DNA from: Lineus longissimus
Lineage: Eukaryota > Nemertea > Pilidiophora > Heteronemertea > Lineidae
DNA: 64,000 bases
Direction of reading: 5' to 3'
Assembly: GCF_910592395.1 (NCBI RefSeq)
Contig: NC_088312.1
Coordinates: 7,876,001 to 7,940,000, forward strand
Part shown: piece after piece, positions 40,101 to 52,100 of the stretch
Layout: each line of letters starts with the position of its first letter
How positions within the stretch are numbered: position 1 is the stretch's first letter
Program-made: the position numbers and the translations under genes
The notes under the pieces: model-generated
Told to the model about the DNA's origin: nothing
The model's input: only the letters and a program-made list of their open reading frames with translations
Database searches by the model: none

Positions 40101-43100
40101 GCCCCTAGATGTGTCAGCTTTGGGACTTTTGTGGTTTTAAGAAAAATCGTTGAAGAAACATTCTAAAAAATGTGTCAAAAGTATTTTGTAGGCAGAAGTA
40201 TTAATTCTTTGTTGTTTCAATGTTGAGCTTGTGCTGTAGAATGATTGGATGAGCAGACTCTTGATATTAAATGTTAAACATGTACTCTTTACTAACAGCA
40301 TGTATATGACACCAGGGGTAACTTTAGTCTATATAGTCATCAGACCCACTCCATTCGATATCACGTTCTTTAGAGATATTTTAAACGAAGAGAAATGGTC
40401 TCTCATCACAGAAGTCCTTTGGCCATTTACCTGACTCATTGAGGACAGCAACTTTTTACTTAAAGACCCCATCATGGTCATGAAATTCAACTTTCAATCT
40501 TTTCTTTCGATTATCCTTTCTAGAGAGAAGTGGGTATTTCATGTTGCGGTTATTGTTTGTTTGATTTTATCTGTCAAAATTTCATGTTAGATGGTTGACT
40601 ATCTGTGTTTGGTAGAATCGAGTATAGATTAGATCTTTAACCCATACTTGGTAGAATGGATTACGAGGGCAGTCACTTATCAGAGGCCATCGCAGTGTGG
40701 CAAAGTTAAACCTGCTATAGCTTGATTCTGTCATCTCTAAAGGACTTTTTCCACAAGGATGTTTTCCCACTTTGGATGCTGCCCTGGCAAAAAAAGTGCA
40801 CATGGCTCCAGTGGTTATCTCAGGTTGTTAAAAATTACCAGCTTGTGGGATTGTTATCTTTTGGTGATACTTTCATTCCCAATTAACCTGATAGCAGGTT
40901 ATTTAAATCACCAAATACTCCCTGGAACCGAGTGTAGATTTGTTATGGCAATACATCAAACATCTGCTGTAGAGGAATCGGTGCATAAGAGATGACAGTT
41001 AGGCAGGTAAAATGATATTTGTAGCCCTGGATTCATGAAATTCTTGTCTGGTCAAGTTGTTCAGGGTTTGAACGGTGGAGACAAGCAATAGATAAGCACA
41101 CCTGATTTTGAAGAACAGGCGTGAGAAAGATAGGAATGAATTTGCCCAGATGACTGTCACCATGAGGTTCTGGGCTGAACCCATGACCAAAGACCAAATT
41201 ACTGGTGATAATGAGAAATACGTCAGTAAATTCCAAACAAGAACCAGTCATTCTTAACCAAGAACCAGCCATTCTTGTCCCTGTTTGTCTCCACCAAACT
41301 CAAGGTGTTGATTTGGTCACAGTTTGTTACTATGAAGATGTTTGTATGTTGAACATTTCTCTTTTGGCAATCACAGTAGGTAAGGATGTCACAGTATTTT
41401 GCTTCCCCTTGTAACATATTTACAATAATCAAAGCATTTTACAATGTCGCCGTATATTCAGTTATCCTGCATGTTTGTTCACCTTGTAACTTTGTTTTGG
41501 AGAAAGGGTTGGACGATATGTCTTTAAGGTATTTACCTGATGAGAAACAGCCCAGTGGTAGGGTAAAGTATTGCTGTCTTCTGGGAAACTGAGAAGTGGG
41601 CAGCCATGCTGGATTGAACGAAACTTAAAGAGCAAGTTGTGAGCCCAGAAGTGAAGATCATAACACCATTGACTGACACACCTGTTATATTACCATGCGC
41701 ACACATTGCTGTTCCCTCTGCCAAAAGTATTCGTGCTGCTTGCCAACTGTACAACCTCCCTGATCCACACCTATGGGAAACACCCTTTGCAGTACCCTGT
41801 GTTTGTTAGTGACACCGGCGAAACTCGATGTCTCATTATTCTGTAATATCACATACTGCTGCTGGCCCCTGTGATTCCAATCATAAACCATCCTTGTGTC
41901 ATATTGCTTGCAATAATCCCATTGTCAATTGATTACATGCATTGCAGTACCATACTGCTCTCCTGTAATCATTATCAAAACATACGAGTGCTAGATTTCC
42001 GTGGTGTTGTCTATAAGTAGCTGCTAGGTCATTGTGGAAATGTTTCACCTACCCCAAAACATACCCTAAAAACAAATCTTGACGGAAACCCTTGGTGGGG
42101 CAAAATAACCTATTATCAGAGTGAGGTAGTGGGACTACCGACCTTTTAGCTCTAGTTTTGAGTGTGTAAAAATCACTAGCTATTCTCCACGGTTGAATAA
42201 GAGAGGCAGTATGGGTAGTTGCAGGATAAAATGAAAATATATGTAAAGCTTTTTCGTTGTCCTTTTAGAAATGTCACACAAAGTCGTACAAGTATTGTTC
42301 ATTTCTTTGATCTATGTGATCTTTGTTAGATGTTTGTGTGTAATATACCATATTTTTGTTTGTAACATTTTCTCATGAGCACTATTAAAACACTTTATGA
42401 CATTTTGCAGAAACCTGATAGATGTTTCAATGCAGCTGTATTTTCTTCTTTCTTTGTGCTTATGTCTCCTAAGATCCCGATCCTGCCTGAAACATTCCCA
42501 CCCTGGAACCATTATTATGTTAGAAACACAATAAAACCTTTATATCCATGGTTACTGCTTGTTTCCCATTATGTTCCCTCTTCATTCCAACCATATGTGA
42601 TGCCAAGACTAATAGCTTATCAGGTATAAAAAGACCTTTTAACTGTTGAATTTGTTAAAACTATGCAACCCGATATCAGTATTGAACTAAAGCCTGTTGA
42701 GTCGCATTAACAAACGGCTGTATCTCTGAAAAGGATTTTAAAGATTTTCACAGCACTGCACTATTTTAAACCAGCAATGAAGTCACTTTTCATCGGTATA
42801 CGGTAAAACAAGCAACTGAAGAAAGGACAACGGAAAAAGGCCCGTTAAAAAAGACAACAAGTAAAAAAGGCAACGGAAAAAAGACAACATGTAAAAAAAG
42901 CAACGGTAAAAAGACAATGGGTTAAAAAAAGGAATGGAAAAAAAGACCACCATCTAGATTAAAAAGACAACGGGTAAAAAAACACCATCTAGATAAAAAA
43001 GACAACAGGTGAAAATAGCAACGGAAAAAAAGACAACCATCAAGGTAAAAAAGACAACAGGAAAAAAGACAACAATCTAGGTAAAAAAGACAACACGTAA

Positions 43101-46100
43101 AAAAAGCAACAGAAAAAAGACATACATCTAGGTAAAAAGACAACGAGTAAAAAATGCAACAAAAAAAGGACAACCATCTAGGTAAAAATGACAACACGTA
43201 AAAAAAGCAACAGAAAAAAAGAACCATTTAGATAAAAAAAGACAACGGGTAAAAAAAGCAACAGAAAAAAAGACAACCATTGGTAAAAAAGCGACATGAC
43301 AAAAAGCAACAGAAAAGAGACAACCATCTAGATAAAAAAGACAACGGGTAAAGAAGACAACCATCTAGGTTAAAAAGACAACGGAAAAAAGCAACAGAAG
43401 ACAACAGATAAAAAAAACAACGGAAAAAAGACAACCATCTAGGTTAAAAAGACAACGGAAAAAAAGACAACAATCTAGGTAAAAAAGCAACAGAAAAAAA
43501 GATAACCAGCTAGATAAAAAAGACAACGGGTAAAAAAGACAACCATCTAGGTAAACAAGACAATGGGTAAAAAAAGCAACAGAAGACAACAGATAAAAAA
43601 AACAACGGAAAAAAGACAACCATCTAGGTTAAAAAGACGAGGGGAAAAAAGACAACAATCTCGGTAAAAAAGACAACACGTAAAAAAAGCAACAGAAAAA
43701 AAGACAACCATCTAGATAAAAAGACAATGGGTAAATGGGTAAAAAAGACAACACGTAAAAAAAGCAACAGAAAAAAAGACAACCATCTAGATAAAAAGAC
43801 AATGGGTAAAAAAGACAACACGTAAAAAAAGCAACAGAAAAAAGACAACCATCTAGATAAAAAAAGAAGTCAACGGTTACAGGTATTCAACGCCAGTACA
43901 ACATTAATATACTAACATTTTCTTATTGACAACTTTTATTCAACCCTCGGGCTTAGTCAGAGGAGTACAGACCAACTCCGGCCATCTCCCCAACCAAAAT
44001 GGTGTTTGACCAGAGACGGGCCTACACTCACCAACTAGAGGGATGATAAAAAATATTTTCAAGTCATGCAACAGGTGAAGAAATTATCAAATCCTGTCTG
44101 AGCTGGTTTTCTCCTCAGTTTCTCATTTTAAAAGCTTGTGTCTTCCTTTTCAGATTCCAGACCCCACCATCAAAGAAATTAAAGCCGGAGCATGTTCAGC
44201 CTGATGCTGAAGGGGGGATGGGTGCCCATGCTATCAACCCAACATTACACGATGTAAGTTTAGGAGTTGCAGAAGGTTGACGTCAAAATGATGGACTGAG
44301 TCTGAGGGGACATCAAATGAAATATTTGTGTGTGACACAATGATTCCTACGAAATGAAAGCTGTTATAAATCGCAGGCGAATAAAAACTTGTTTTTCATT
44401 AAAGTAAACGATATCAGAGAAAGACAGCATTGGAGTGGATCAGTACTCATTTTAATCCTGCACATCATTCTGAAGTCAACTGATAGTTTTTCAGAGTGTT
44501 GTCATCTGAACAATTTGACAAATTTCAAAGATATTCTTTAGTACTCTTTATTTTTGTAGTGATTCCAGTAGAGGTGTCTGTTTTGTTGAGTAGTATTTCA
44601 GTAGCAGTACAGAATCATATTTTTTCATAATGACGAAAACCTGCTAAAAGAGAGAGTAACTGAGTAAAAGAGTTGGTTGTCCAGTAGCCTCCCAGCATAA
44701 TTACCAAGAAGAGGTTAACGGAGACATCATGAGAGCCAAGGATGGCTAGCAAATTGTATAGTACCCCCAGGTATATGGCACGGCTTAACCCGCCGGCCAT
44801 GAGGGAATTCCTTTATGGCCCAGTGGTTGGCGCGTTGGCCCCAGAGTGGAAGTTAAGCAACGTTGAGCGCGGTCAACCTTTGGATTGGTGACCGGCGCGT
44901 ATAATACATCTGGCAGACCTTCCCACGCGATGCGAGCTCTGGATTTGTAATTCGGTACTGAGACGCATGAAGCGCTAAGTAGGATCGCGGACGATCCATC
45001 TCTGTCCGAAGGGGGGAATGATGTATAGTACCCCCAGGTATATGGCACGGCTTAACCCGCCGGCCATGAGGGAATTCCTTTATGGCCCAGTGGTTGGCAC
45101 GTTGGCCCCAGAGTGGAAGTTAAGCAACGTTGAGCGTGGTCAACCTTTGGATCGGTGACCGGCGCGTATAATACACAGATACTGTCTTGAATGACATGGT
45201 AGAGGTCAACAGACGGTGTGACCCACCGTAGAGGATTGGATGGCATGAAGGAATGGACTTGAAGAAAGACCTGTAACTTGATCCGCCTTGCTCAGGACGG
45301 AACTGTGTGATGCCACAATATCAGGGTCACCCCAATGGCCGCATGGCTGCTGGACATGATGATGGTGATGATGACGATGAGCTCAGATGACACATGAAGA
45401 AATTGGATGTTGCTTACTGAAGGGATTCAGCTGCTCTATCGCTATGTTACAGGAACTGTCATGACATCAATACCTTAACTTCAACAAAGCTATTCGGATA
45501 TAGGGTACTCTGTCTTCCCTCCAACAAGTCCTTCCCAAGGAAATGTCATACCTGCTCTGTGACTAGAGTGTTAACCGATGTCTTCCCTCTGACGTAGATT
45601 GTTCCTGAGAAATGTCATACCTTGTGAGGGTCTGTTGCCATATAGTCAGGTTCAAGTTATTGATTTCCGATATTGGAGACATCCTGGTGTATCTATCCTC
45701 ACAGAGCATCATATACTGCTACCTGATGTACTGTGACATGATGGGTTGCTTCGTAGCACTTGGTGTACCTGATGTACTGTGACAGGCAGGGTATGCGCTG
45801 TCATAAGAAATACTCAGAGGGGACACAGCCGACTGAATGATGGGTGTGTGTCAGATGCCCCTCTCCCTTTGGATCCGCACCTGATACTAGTGAGATACAC
45901 TTGAGCTACCATCAGTATTCTGGTCTTCGGATGTCTGTCAGGGTTACTAACTATAATTCAGCAGAATTCTCTTTAGCCAAAAAATGCAGACCAATGAATA
46001 TGAAGGAGTGGGTAGACAAGCACTTGCTTGAGAGACCTTTGAAATGCTTTTAAACTAAATTCATGCAAGATCACAGGCTTAAACCAAAACCTCTCTGACA

Positions 46101-49100
46101 GGGTAAAATCACATGGCTACAGATAATACCCGAGGTTGATGCTGAACAAATTGCATAGTCAGAATGTGCAATTAAAACCACTTCGCCTGCTTTCCCGAGA
46201 AAGAGTTAAAATCTTGAACTTGGCCTGGAGAAAAGAAGGTAAAGTTACCAATAAGTTTTCAAACAGGCATGCCTCGTTGATTAGTCTTCTTCTCGTTTCT
46301 GAAGAAACGGTTCACCTTAGATGGCTAATCAGACGAGAGAGATGAATGGCTGGGATAGTGCCAGGTGACACAGGGCAATCATGAACCATTCAACAGGAAA
46401 ATTGTGACTCCAATGCAGTTCGTTTTCCTTGAGTTGAGTTCAGATTCTCTTGGTGTGGATATTCGGGGGCAGTGTCTTTGGATAGTAGTACGTTCATGGC
46501 ATTGATACGGTTTTGGCATTACATAGCAGTGCTGACTTTCATTACGGTAGAGTTCGTGTTAAAATCATGACAAAACTCAGACATGTCCCTATCATACATG
46601 TCATAACAAAAATACCCTAGTGACAGTCAGCGGCCACAGTTTTGCAAGTACCCCAATAGAAAGTTGTGTTGCCACCTGTCAGAAACATAGCTGAGCATTT
46701 CATAGATGGCCTCTGCAGCTCTAATGGATGTAATATCATTTCATGCAGACTGGAGACTGGTGATGATCTGTGGCAAGTTATGGTATTTGTCACGAGAGGG
46801 AGACCATATCAACAAGCTTTTATTCGGGAGTAACATGCTATCGCTAAAACTTCTAAAAACAGCTGTTAAGACTTTTCTGCAACATTGACTTCCAGTGACT
46901 TAATTAGCAGGTGGAATTGAGTTACCCTCATGAGATTCGAGTCCCTAGTGAGCCAGCTTTATTCAATCGCTGTCCTTTATCCAATCCGTTTGGCTGCTCT
47001 GGACAAAGTTGGGGGGATAAAATTGACAAGCTATTGAATTATATATTGGAAAGAATAAGTATTGAAAGGCACTTAAGGAAGCCTGACAATGGAATTAGAT
47101 GTATAGATTTCAGGCGATAAGCCTGACTTCTCTGGTTGCAGTGCGCTTAGTTCATTCGGGTAGGATGTTCTAAGATTTCTTTAACCTTGATGCCTTACAG
47201 CTGTTGTAGTTTTATGTCTAAGTGGGGGTTTAGTATTCTTGTGGGAGTAACAATAACTTCCATAGTTGTGGTAATGATTGAGCCCTTAAGATATGCTTTT
47301 GAAGATCGTGTTTCAGAAACTTGTTGGTGTTGTATACTTAAGGACACTTTGAAAGGTTTTAGTGGTTTTGCCATTTGCAGGTGTCAAACCACAAATCGTT
47401 GGAACTAACAAGCTAATGTATTAATTGTCATCGGCAATAATGATTTTCCATTGAGTGCCAACCTCAGAGTGTTCGGAACAAGAAAATCTCCATCCACGGA
47501 GACTAGAGAGACTAGGTCCTGCAATCTTATCCAAAGTAGACCCTCTAACGTTTCAAGTGGGGAATCTCTTAAATTAACCCTTTTAGTTGCGTAATACTTG
47601 GAGAGAAAGAAAGACTCACAAGTATGAATATCAAGCCTATCATAATGCATCAGCAGATGGCTTTGGAAACGAGGCCTGGATCATCACTTCAAAGCCTTAA
47701 CAAATATGATATGGTTTGGTTTTGAAAAATTACCAATAAGCATTGGGGATTCAATGCCTCGACAACAGGATTCTGGGAGTGGTATTATGAAACATAACTA
47801 TGAAATACCGATAATATGCAGCTACAAAAAGCTAAAATCCCAAATCCTTCATGCACTGTTTTTCCTCATTGTTGGATGTCATGACAACCAAGTTTATGAA
47901 AGGATGCAAATTGGGGAAAAACAGTGCCAAATCCTTTCACAACTTGTTGTTATGTCAGGTGTTTTGGCAACCATGCACACAGAAAAGATGCAGCAGGAAA
48001 AGTTTTTGGATGACATTTTTCTCGGTACTGGTATTTTATTCTGTGAAAGCTTGTTCTCAGTGACGACACAAAAAAAAATCAAACTTGACCAAATCAATAG
48101 GAAACGATTAGCAAAAGGCACAGTGTTTAATGACTGTATTTAGACAGGCACTTTGTGAAATTATGGGAATAACAAGTTTGATATCTATTGACAAAAACGG
48201 CGATTGTGCCAAGGGTGATGCAGAGTTATCATGATGCTGACATCAAATCAAGTCGTTAGTGCCATATTCCCTCTAGATATGTTGTCATGCCGACTGGATA
48301 GACACACTAAAAGTTTAAACAACATTATTGTCATTGCCAAGGAGCGCCTATGGCAACGTAACCCGCTTCCCACTTAAACCTGGAGAGGATTCCTCCAGTG
48401 CTTTCCCAGTTGTGACACAGCATCGGCTAATATTCGCCAGCCTTACTCGTCGGAGGAATGTGACAGATCTTTGTCAGTGCGAAACTGTAATCTCTGTATC
48501 TGATATAAGTGTAGACTTCGCTTTAGCGCTAGTGCCTATAGTAACCAGAGTGGTACTGTAACGTCGCTGTAGTATGTCGCCATAGTTTCCATACTTGGCC
48601 AGAAGATGGGCGGTTTTCATTAACTCGTCGTGACTAATTTGTGTACTGGCACAAAGGCTTCGTTGACTTAAACATTGGGTCATTAACTGGATACCATTTA
48701 GCACGTGTCATTAGTTGTGCATAGTACCAGATTATACCCATATACCAAGGTGCTCGTCAGAATTGTTGCTACTCGAGGAGATACTGGACTAAAGTGGGAT
48801 TCACGGTGGATTCTTAACCAAGGACGACAACACCAGCTATTTTCAAGGATATTTCCATGGAGTTATTTGACAAATCTTTTCAGAGGATTCTAGCTTGGCA
48901 GCATTTCATAATAAACTAACTTGAATTTGTTTCAATACAGTGGAACTATTACAGATGCTTGAAGACCTTTCTTTGTGAGCCAATGCCGAACATTTGGAAA
49001 ATATCGGTTATTCTGATAGACACATCAAGCAAGTCGCTGCTTTGAATTGACAAAATAAGTGTGTCTACAGGCCAACTTTCATCAGAAATACATTGAAAAG

Positions 49101-52100
49101 CCTTCATTATTTTGCGGTAAATTCTCACTCTCTCAAATGAACAAAATGGAGCAGATGTTGCGGATGGATTTTTCTCTAGACTTGGTTAACTTACCCATTC
49201 TTACTACCATGAAACAGCTGTTTTCTGGGGGCGATTCCGAGCCAGAGGATGAGGTCGAGGAAAAACCTACGTCAACGGTCAGTTATGCGACTAAATTTTG
49301 TGCACGGGTGAAATTGTTGAAGGTTTTCTACTAGGGTTTAGATTTTCTGCAAATGAATTTCCTTAATTAAGAGATTTTACCAGAATCTTGTTCCACCTGT
49401 GTTGTTATAGTTTTTATGGCTGCAGATTTATCGCTTGGAACTAGGAATTTCATGAGTTGACCAACATAAATAATAGTTTTAATAGTGTCATGTTGCTTGT
49501 ATTGAGTTTTCTTCTGCAAATGAATTGCCTGTTTTTAGAGATTTTTCCTTGCCTGTAATCTAAAGGTTTGTGCTGCAAACGAATTGCTTGTATTTTGAGA
49601 TATCACATCTACTTATCTCTATTGCCTTTATTTTTAAATATTTCAATGTTTTTTATCAAGTTTGTGATGTGTTTTTTTGGTGGTATTGGTTTAGTGTTGT
49701 TCTTGTGTCCTGGTATAACATGTTTTTTTCTCATTCAAAAGTAATGGTGTTGGTGTGTTCCATTGCTTGTTGTGCTATCCAAATCTTATTGAATGTGTCT
49801 TGCAATTGTGTCGTCCCTTCCACTCCATCCAAAATCTGAGGTGCATGCCACGACCATCTGAGGTATTGGTTGACTCAAGCAACTAGGGCAGTCAAACCCA
49901 TGACCAGAGTGCCCTGGAGAAGCAACGCCAGCAGCGCTCAAACCCTCCTTTTGCTTGTACCATAGTCATATGGTAAATGTTGCTTTCTGATGCCCTTCGG
50001 TGATGTCAAATTTGCCAGATGACCAGCGCATCTGCTGGGAAGAGGCAGGTGTGTAGCTACCTGCAATGTCACTGCCAAGTTTTTCTTTCTTGTTCTTGTT
50101 TTTTCTTTGTGGTCTTAGCAAAGGCAGTTCCTCTTTGATCTAAAAGGTAAAAAGGCAAATGGATTGTCCAGCTCATGTTTGGTTTTTGCAACCGAAAAAG
50201 CAATCTGCAACCGAAAAAGCAATACTGGTTGGTCTTCCATTGTATTCGATCTTGTACATTGTATTGATACAGCGTGCAAAAATCAACAGCCATATCCATC
50301 TTAGTACCGTCTGCTTTCTGAAATCCAGTCATATAAAATCTGCATGTGCATCTCTATAGCATGCTTCAACCCCCTTTTGCAGAAATACCTGCTATTTGAT
50401 GAAATTTTTCTCTAAGTTTAATACAAGATATGCTTGATTTCCTGCCAACTTTCAACTCTTCCAATCCTGCAGTGGTTTCAAAACCATTTTTGTATATGAC
50501 TGCTTGTATGTACCATTCATCTGGATACTGATAAGTAAGGGAATCAACTTCAACTTTTATAAATATTTCAAGCATGGCTCTCACTTGACGTGACTTAGTT
50601 TGATACCAATTCTACCATTGCGCAGTTATTTTCTGAGGGTAAATTGGAACAAGATGATGGTCAGTTTGTACCAGAGGAAGAGGGTGATGCATCACAACGG
50701 GTCAAACATCGTCCAGAATCATTTTTGGCATGGGCGAAATATTTCGACTTTTGATATCACTGAATCTTGAATTTTGAATAACTTCATTGTCGACATGTAC
50801 ATTTTCTTTAAAATTTCTGTAAATGATGCACTAGATCTCTTGCAGCCAGAGGTATTTCTCATTTGCAAAGTGTTTTAAGGCTAACTTTTCAAGGAGAAGG
50901 TTTTTCCAACGGAACTTTGAAAACCGTTTTAAGCCTTGTAGTTGGATGTTGTTTTGGTCTGGTGATTTTGCAGTTTTGTTTTGTTTTTTATTCCATTGTG
51001 TCACATCCATATTCTCACAATATATAGTCTTTTTTCTTGTATCGATTGTTCTTTCTATAACTTAAAATTGTTGGTTTATCAGCGATGATGTAATGTTACG
51101 CAGGCAATTATAGATAGTGATTCCAACGAGGTCTTCAAAACATCAGTAGGCCTATATCAAAGCTCTAACTGAATAAAGGCATTCTTAAGTTTTTACCAAC
51201 TTAAAAACATATAGATAAGATAAATTGATTATTGATTTCTAGTTATAATAGAACTTGTAGTATTAAATAGTCTAGCTTTATAGATAAATGTCTTCTTTTC
51301 AGACACAATAGTTACATTTTGTTGATATTTTATTTCATTACTTTTGTAGTTGGCTCAAAGGAGAGGATGGAAAGAGGTATTAAGTTCAAATGATACGTAA
51401 CTCCTCGTGATTCATCACAGTTTTGCACCATATAATGTATAATGTATTTGTCATGTAATATCCTCCTGCATAATGCTTTGAAGGACTAAGGAAAATGAGA
51501 GGGGGAAAAGTGCTTTTGACACTTGATCGTTCATATAGAGTTGATCCATCGGCTCTTGCCATGTTTCTGCATCGAACCTTTACACGTACAGGAACTTCTT
51601 GTGTACTGTACTGTTACTTACAAACGACATTACAGTATTAAGGAAAAAGCTGTTTTGAACGTTACACGAACCTTTCGGAAAACTATAAATGGCTGAAGCT
51701 GATCCACGAGTGCTGGAACGATGCAAGAGTAAGGAGTAATCTTAATATTTCCTTAGTCCTTCAGTGGCTGACCCAATATTTGTCAAACCTCTATTAAATT
51801 ATATGAATGATAAAACCATATCAAAGTGCTATCGATGAAAAAAATCCTTAGCTGCATGTAACCCAGTCAGTATTGTCAGTATGTTACTCTCATTCAGTTA
51901 TTTCTTCTCTAATCCTACAAAACTCTACAATGTCTACCCGTCAATTCAAGTCATTGTCCCAGATCTTTTCTAATCCAACACAAAACTGTCCTTCGTCAAC
52001 CTGTTCAAGTTGTCCCCTAAACCTAGCTTGACATCTCAATCCTCTCGTACAACCCAATCTTCTCTTATTCAATGCACAATCCTCCATCAGCCTATTCTAC

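Larger units (their letters stand above)
21790..44153 (+). other. Intron 2 (about 22.4 kb)
   Basis: It runs from GTATGT to TTCCTTTTCAG and contains the candidate alternative last exon at 22039-22144. In 22187-27732, 27942-31998 and 32096-42819 I find only ORFs under about 150 codons, with no recognisable domain and no paired splice-plus-phase logic. Vertebrate SYT7 has several alternative linker exons in this position, so further cassettes that enter in phase 2 and leave in phase 2 could be hidden here, but I could not pick any out by eye. Confidence 0.6.

Noticed and set aside
42922-43848. Series of overlapping minus-strand ORFs rich in Phe, Cys and Leu that look like membrane proteins
   Set aside because: They arise only because the AAAGACAAC array lacks stop codons in those frames; the apparent hydrophobicity is poly-T translation.
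44850-44905. 5S rRNA gene
   Set aside because: Only the internal control region matches; the 5' third and the closing stem are absent, so this is a SINE promoter, not a gene.
47706-48143. 145-codon ORF in intron 3
   Set aside because: I see no domain and no flanking splice sites in the needed phase; the overlapping frames are equally open.
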